In this document: piece after piece, positions 6,764 to 7,828 of the stretch
Layout of the letters: every line of letters begins with the position of its first letter
Numbering within the stretch: the first letter of the stretch is position 1
Assembly: GCF_001854865.1 (NCBI RefSeq)
Contig: NZ_MDDW01000026.1
Span: 144,353 to 152,180, forward strand
DNA length: 7,828 bases
Source of the DNA: Rhizobium sp. LCM 4573
GTDB lineage: Bacteria; Pseudomonadota; Alphaproteobacteria; Rhizobiales; Rhizobiaceae
Direction: 5' to 3'
Notes under the pieces: generated by a model
What the model saw: only the letters and a program-made list of their open reading frames with translations
The model's database searches: none
What the model was told of the DNA's origin: nothing
Translations under genes and position numbers: made by a program

Positions 6764-7380
6764 CAGTTCACGCTCTCCGCGTTGGAAAAGTCCGGACGTC
6801 TGCGGCGCGGGGAGAACCCCGCGTCCTCGGCGAGATTGGCAAACGTGTGAATTGCCATGCTGATCGCAAAGAGCGGGAGCACCAGGCTGACGACCCAGGT
6901 GGGCCAGCCGAGCGTCTGCGTATGCTCGGTATAGAGGAAGTTGAAGCTCTGCCCCGCATAGGCCTTGGCATCGAAGCCGGCTGCGGCGATGCCGAGAGGG
7001 TCCATCCAGTTCCAGCACATCACCGCGAGCGCCACGGCGAAGGCTGTGCCGAACAGACTGGCGATCGCCTGAAGACGGCGCGCATTCACCGCCGAAAGCT
7101 TGTCGCTGAGAAGCGTTACGGAAAAGTCGAGCCTGAGCCGCGTCAAGGCGGACGCGCCGATGAAGGAGAGCCACACCATCGCGTAAACGGCCGCCTCATC
7201 AACCCAGTAGAGCGGCGTACCGGAATAACGGGTCACCACGTTCAGCAGGATGAGAGCGAGAAGCAGGGCCATCAGAGCGCCGACAAGCACCTTCTCACAG
7301 GCAAGAACGACTTCCGAAAGGGCGATGATCGCACGGACGGGCCAAGCCGCCGTCCCCGGCGGTGAGAGCTGATCTGACAT
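6763..7380 (-). CDS. TRAP transporter small permease subunit (DctQ family)
   Basis: A 205-residue inner-membrane protein with four predicted membrane spans (about 30-49, 60-80, 104-124 and 158-182), the DctQ topology. The family motif is clear: NVVTRY at 47-52, then PLYWVDEAAVYAMVWLSFIG at 56-75. A loop of about 30 residues between spans three and four (GIAAAGFDAKAYAGQSFNFL) makes it a little longer than the commonest 160-180-residue members. It pairs with the large subunit to form the membrane complex and is first in the operon. The ATG at 7380 is preferred, with AAGGGA 6 nt upstream and a hydrophilic N-terminus. An in-frame ATG at 7434 would lie in the promoter -35 box and encode an unlikely leader. 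Confidence 0.93.
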   Translation of the reverse strand: MSDQLSPPGTAAWPVRAIIALSEVVLACEKVLVGALMALLLALILLNVVTRYSGTPLYWVDEAAVYAMVWLSFIGASALTRLRLDFSVTLLSDKLSAVNARRLQAIASLFGTAFAVALAVMCWNWMDPLGIAAAGFDAKAYAGQSFNFLYTEHTQTLGWPTWVVSLVLPLFAISMAIHTFANLAEDAGFSPRRRRPDFSNAESVN

Positions 7381-7398
7381 TCCTGTTCCCTTTATTTT

Positions 7399-7407
7399 TG
7401 GTATAAT
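7399..7407 (+). promoter_or_regulatory. Extended -10 promoter of the GntR gene
   Basis: TGGTATAAT is a perfect extended -10 element (TGn followed by consensus TATAAT at 7402-7407). Transcription would start near 7414, about 58 nt before the ATG at 7472. No good -35 is seen at the right distance, which is acceptable for extended -10 promoters. Confidence 0.6.
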
Positions 7408-7422
7408 GTAGATTTTATACAT
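7401..7422. promoter_or_regulatory. Palindromic operator candidate over both divergent promoters
   Basis: GTATAA (7401-7406) and TTATAC (7415-7420) form a 6-bp inverted repeat with an 8-nt spacer. Overlapping it, ATGTA (7406-7410) and TACAT (7418-7422) form a second one about a shifted centre. GntR/FCD regulators commonly bind short AT-rich palindromes with GT and AC at the arms, so this is the best candidate for autoregulation. It covers the -10 boxes of both promoters. The two possible centres mean the exact site is uncertain. Confidence 0.5.
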
Positions 7423-7434
7423 TTGATGAGTCAA
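7405..7434 (-). promoter_or_regulatory. Promoter of the TRAP operon
   Basis: On the minus strand TTGACT (7429-7434) matches the -35 consensus at 5 of 6 positions. TACATT (7405-7410) follows after an 18-nt spacer and matches -10 at 4 of 6. The predicted start near 7398 gives a leader of about 18 nt before the ATG at 7380. The -10 physically overlaps the GntR gene's -10 on the other strand. Confidence 0.55.
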
Positions 7435-7471
7435 CTGGCTTTTTTACCAATTTCGTGTAGCGGGGAACGTC

Positions 7472-7828
7472 ATGACACCACCTCTCAAGCACCGCACCCT
7501 TTCCGGTGCGCTCATCAACGAGATCCGGCAGGCCATCCTCTCGGGCCGCTATGCGGCGGGCAGCCAATTGCGGCAGGATGCTCTTGCCGAGGCCTATGGG
7601 GTGAGCCGCATCCCGATCAGGGAGGTGCTGTTTCAGCTCGAGGCCGAAGGTTTGGTGAAGATCCTGCCGCAGAAGGGCGCGATCGTTTCGCAACTGTCGC
7701 GGGAAGAGATCGACGACGTCTTCGATTTGCGTATATTGCTGGAGCCGCGCCTGTTCCTGGCTTCGGCTCCGAAACTCATCCAGGAAGATTTCGATCGCCT
7801 CGACGAGAAACAGACGACCTATGTGAGG
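7472..7828 (+). CDS. GntR-family transcriptional regulator, FCD type (partial, cut by window end)
   Basis: The first 119 residues are visible and the frame is still open at the right edge; FadR/VanR-like relatives are about 210-240 residues, so about half is missing. Residues 8-72 form the winged helix-turn-helix: LINEIRQAILSGRYAAGSQL, then LAEAYGVSRIPIREVLFQLE at 39-58 and the wing EGLVKILPQKGAIV at 59-72. The SR-x-P-[IV]-REVL core is the GntR signature. From residue 78 the sequence EEIDDVFDLRILLEPRL opens the all-helical FCD ligand-binding domain, which usually binds small organic acids. The ATG at 7472 has GGGGAA a few bases upstream. It is divergent from the TRAP operon with 91 bp between the start codons, so it very probably controls that operon, most likely as a repressor released by the substrate or a metabolite. 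Family assignment is firm; the effector is unknown. Confidence 0.94.
   Translation, partial: MTPPLKHRTLSGALINEIRQAILSGRYAAGSQLRQDALAEAYGVSRIPIREVLFQLEAEGLVKILPQKGAIVSQLSREEIDDVFDLRILLEPRLFLASAPKLIQEDFDRLDEKQTTYVR

Noticed and set aside
6764..7174. N-terminal extension of the TRAP large subunit to 560 residues
   Set aside because: The extra part reads through the DctQ gene in another frame; the ATG at 6763 gives the family length and a coupled TGATG junction.
6146..7365. Plus-strand open frames of 234 and 258 codons opposite the TRAP membrane subunits
   Set aside because: Strongly charged, low-complexity translations antisense to membrane protein genes; no ribosome site and no family resemblance.
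7415..7693. A 92-codon minus-strand open frame over the GntR gene
   Set aside because: The plus-strand frame encodes an unmistakable GntR winged helix; the minus-strand product has no family features and no SD.
1..7828. tRNA or rRNA genes, CRISPR arrays, insertion sequences, prophage genes, long tandem repeats
   Set aside because: I looked for the characteristic sequences on both strands and found none; composition is even across the window with no sign of recent insertion apart from the short AT-rich promoter region near 7390-7450, which is explained by promoters.

Overview
The window looks like chromosome or megaplasmid DNA from an alphaproteobacterium, most likely of the Rhizobium/Agrobacterium/Sinorhizobium group. 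The reasons are high GC with matching codon use, tightly packed solute-uptake operons (one ABC, one TRAP) each beside its own regulator, and the style of the proteins. The genus is inference; no rRNA, tRNA or marker gene is present.

Layout, left to right. (1) Positions 2-883, minus strand: an inner-membrane permease of a MalF/UgpA-type sugar ABC transporter, apparently the first gene of an operon that runs out of the window to the left. (2) Positions 1095-2030, plus strand: a divergent AraC-family regulator, the likely controller of that operon. A 211-bp shared intergenic region holds several inverted repeats. (3) Positions 2055-3305, minus strand, convergent with the regulator: an exported protein of unknown function with an EF-hand-like calcium loop. 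(4) Positions 3504-7380, minus strand: a compact operon in the order TRAP small membrane subunit (DctQ type), large membrane subunit (DctM type), periplasmic binding protein (DctP type) and a DHDPS/NAL-family Schiff-base lyase or deaminase. (5) Position 7472 to the right edge, plus strand: a divergent GntR-family (FCD-type) regulator, cut by the window end.

How the parts may work together. The TRAP system would import a small organic acid, which the lyase-family enzyme would then cleave or deaminate. The GntR regulator probably senses the substrate or an intermediate. The 91-bp region between the TRAP operon and the regulator carries a well-formed extended -10 promoter for the regulator, a -35/-10 pair for the operon, and palindromic AT-rich sequence over both -10 elements, which suggests simultaneous auto-repression and operon repression. 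The lyase lacks the DapA signature arginine after the active-site Tyr-Asn-x-Pro segment, so it is probably not a lysine-biosynthesis enzyme. Its true substrate is the main open question.

I see no mobile elements, CRISPR arrays, phage genes, tRNAs or rRNAs. No stretch above 300 bases lacks a gene. The window reads as ordinary catabolic/transport accessory DNA; the most under-described items are the EF-hand exported protein and the substrate of the TRAP/lyase unit.
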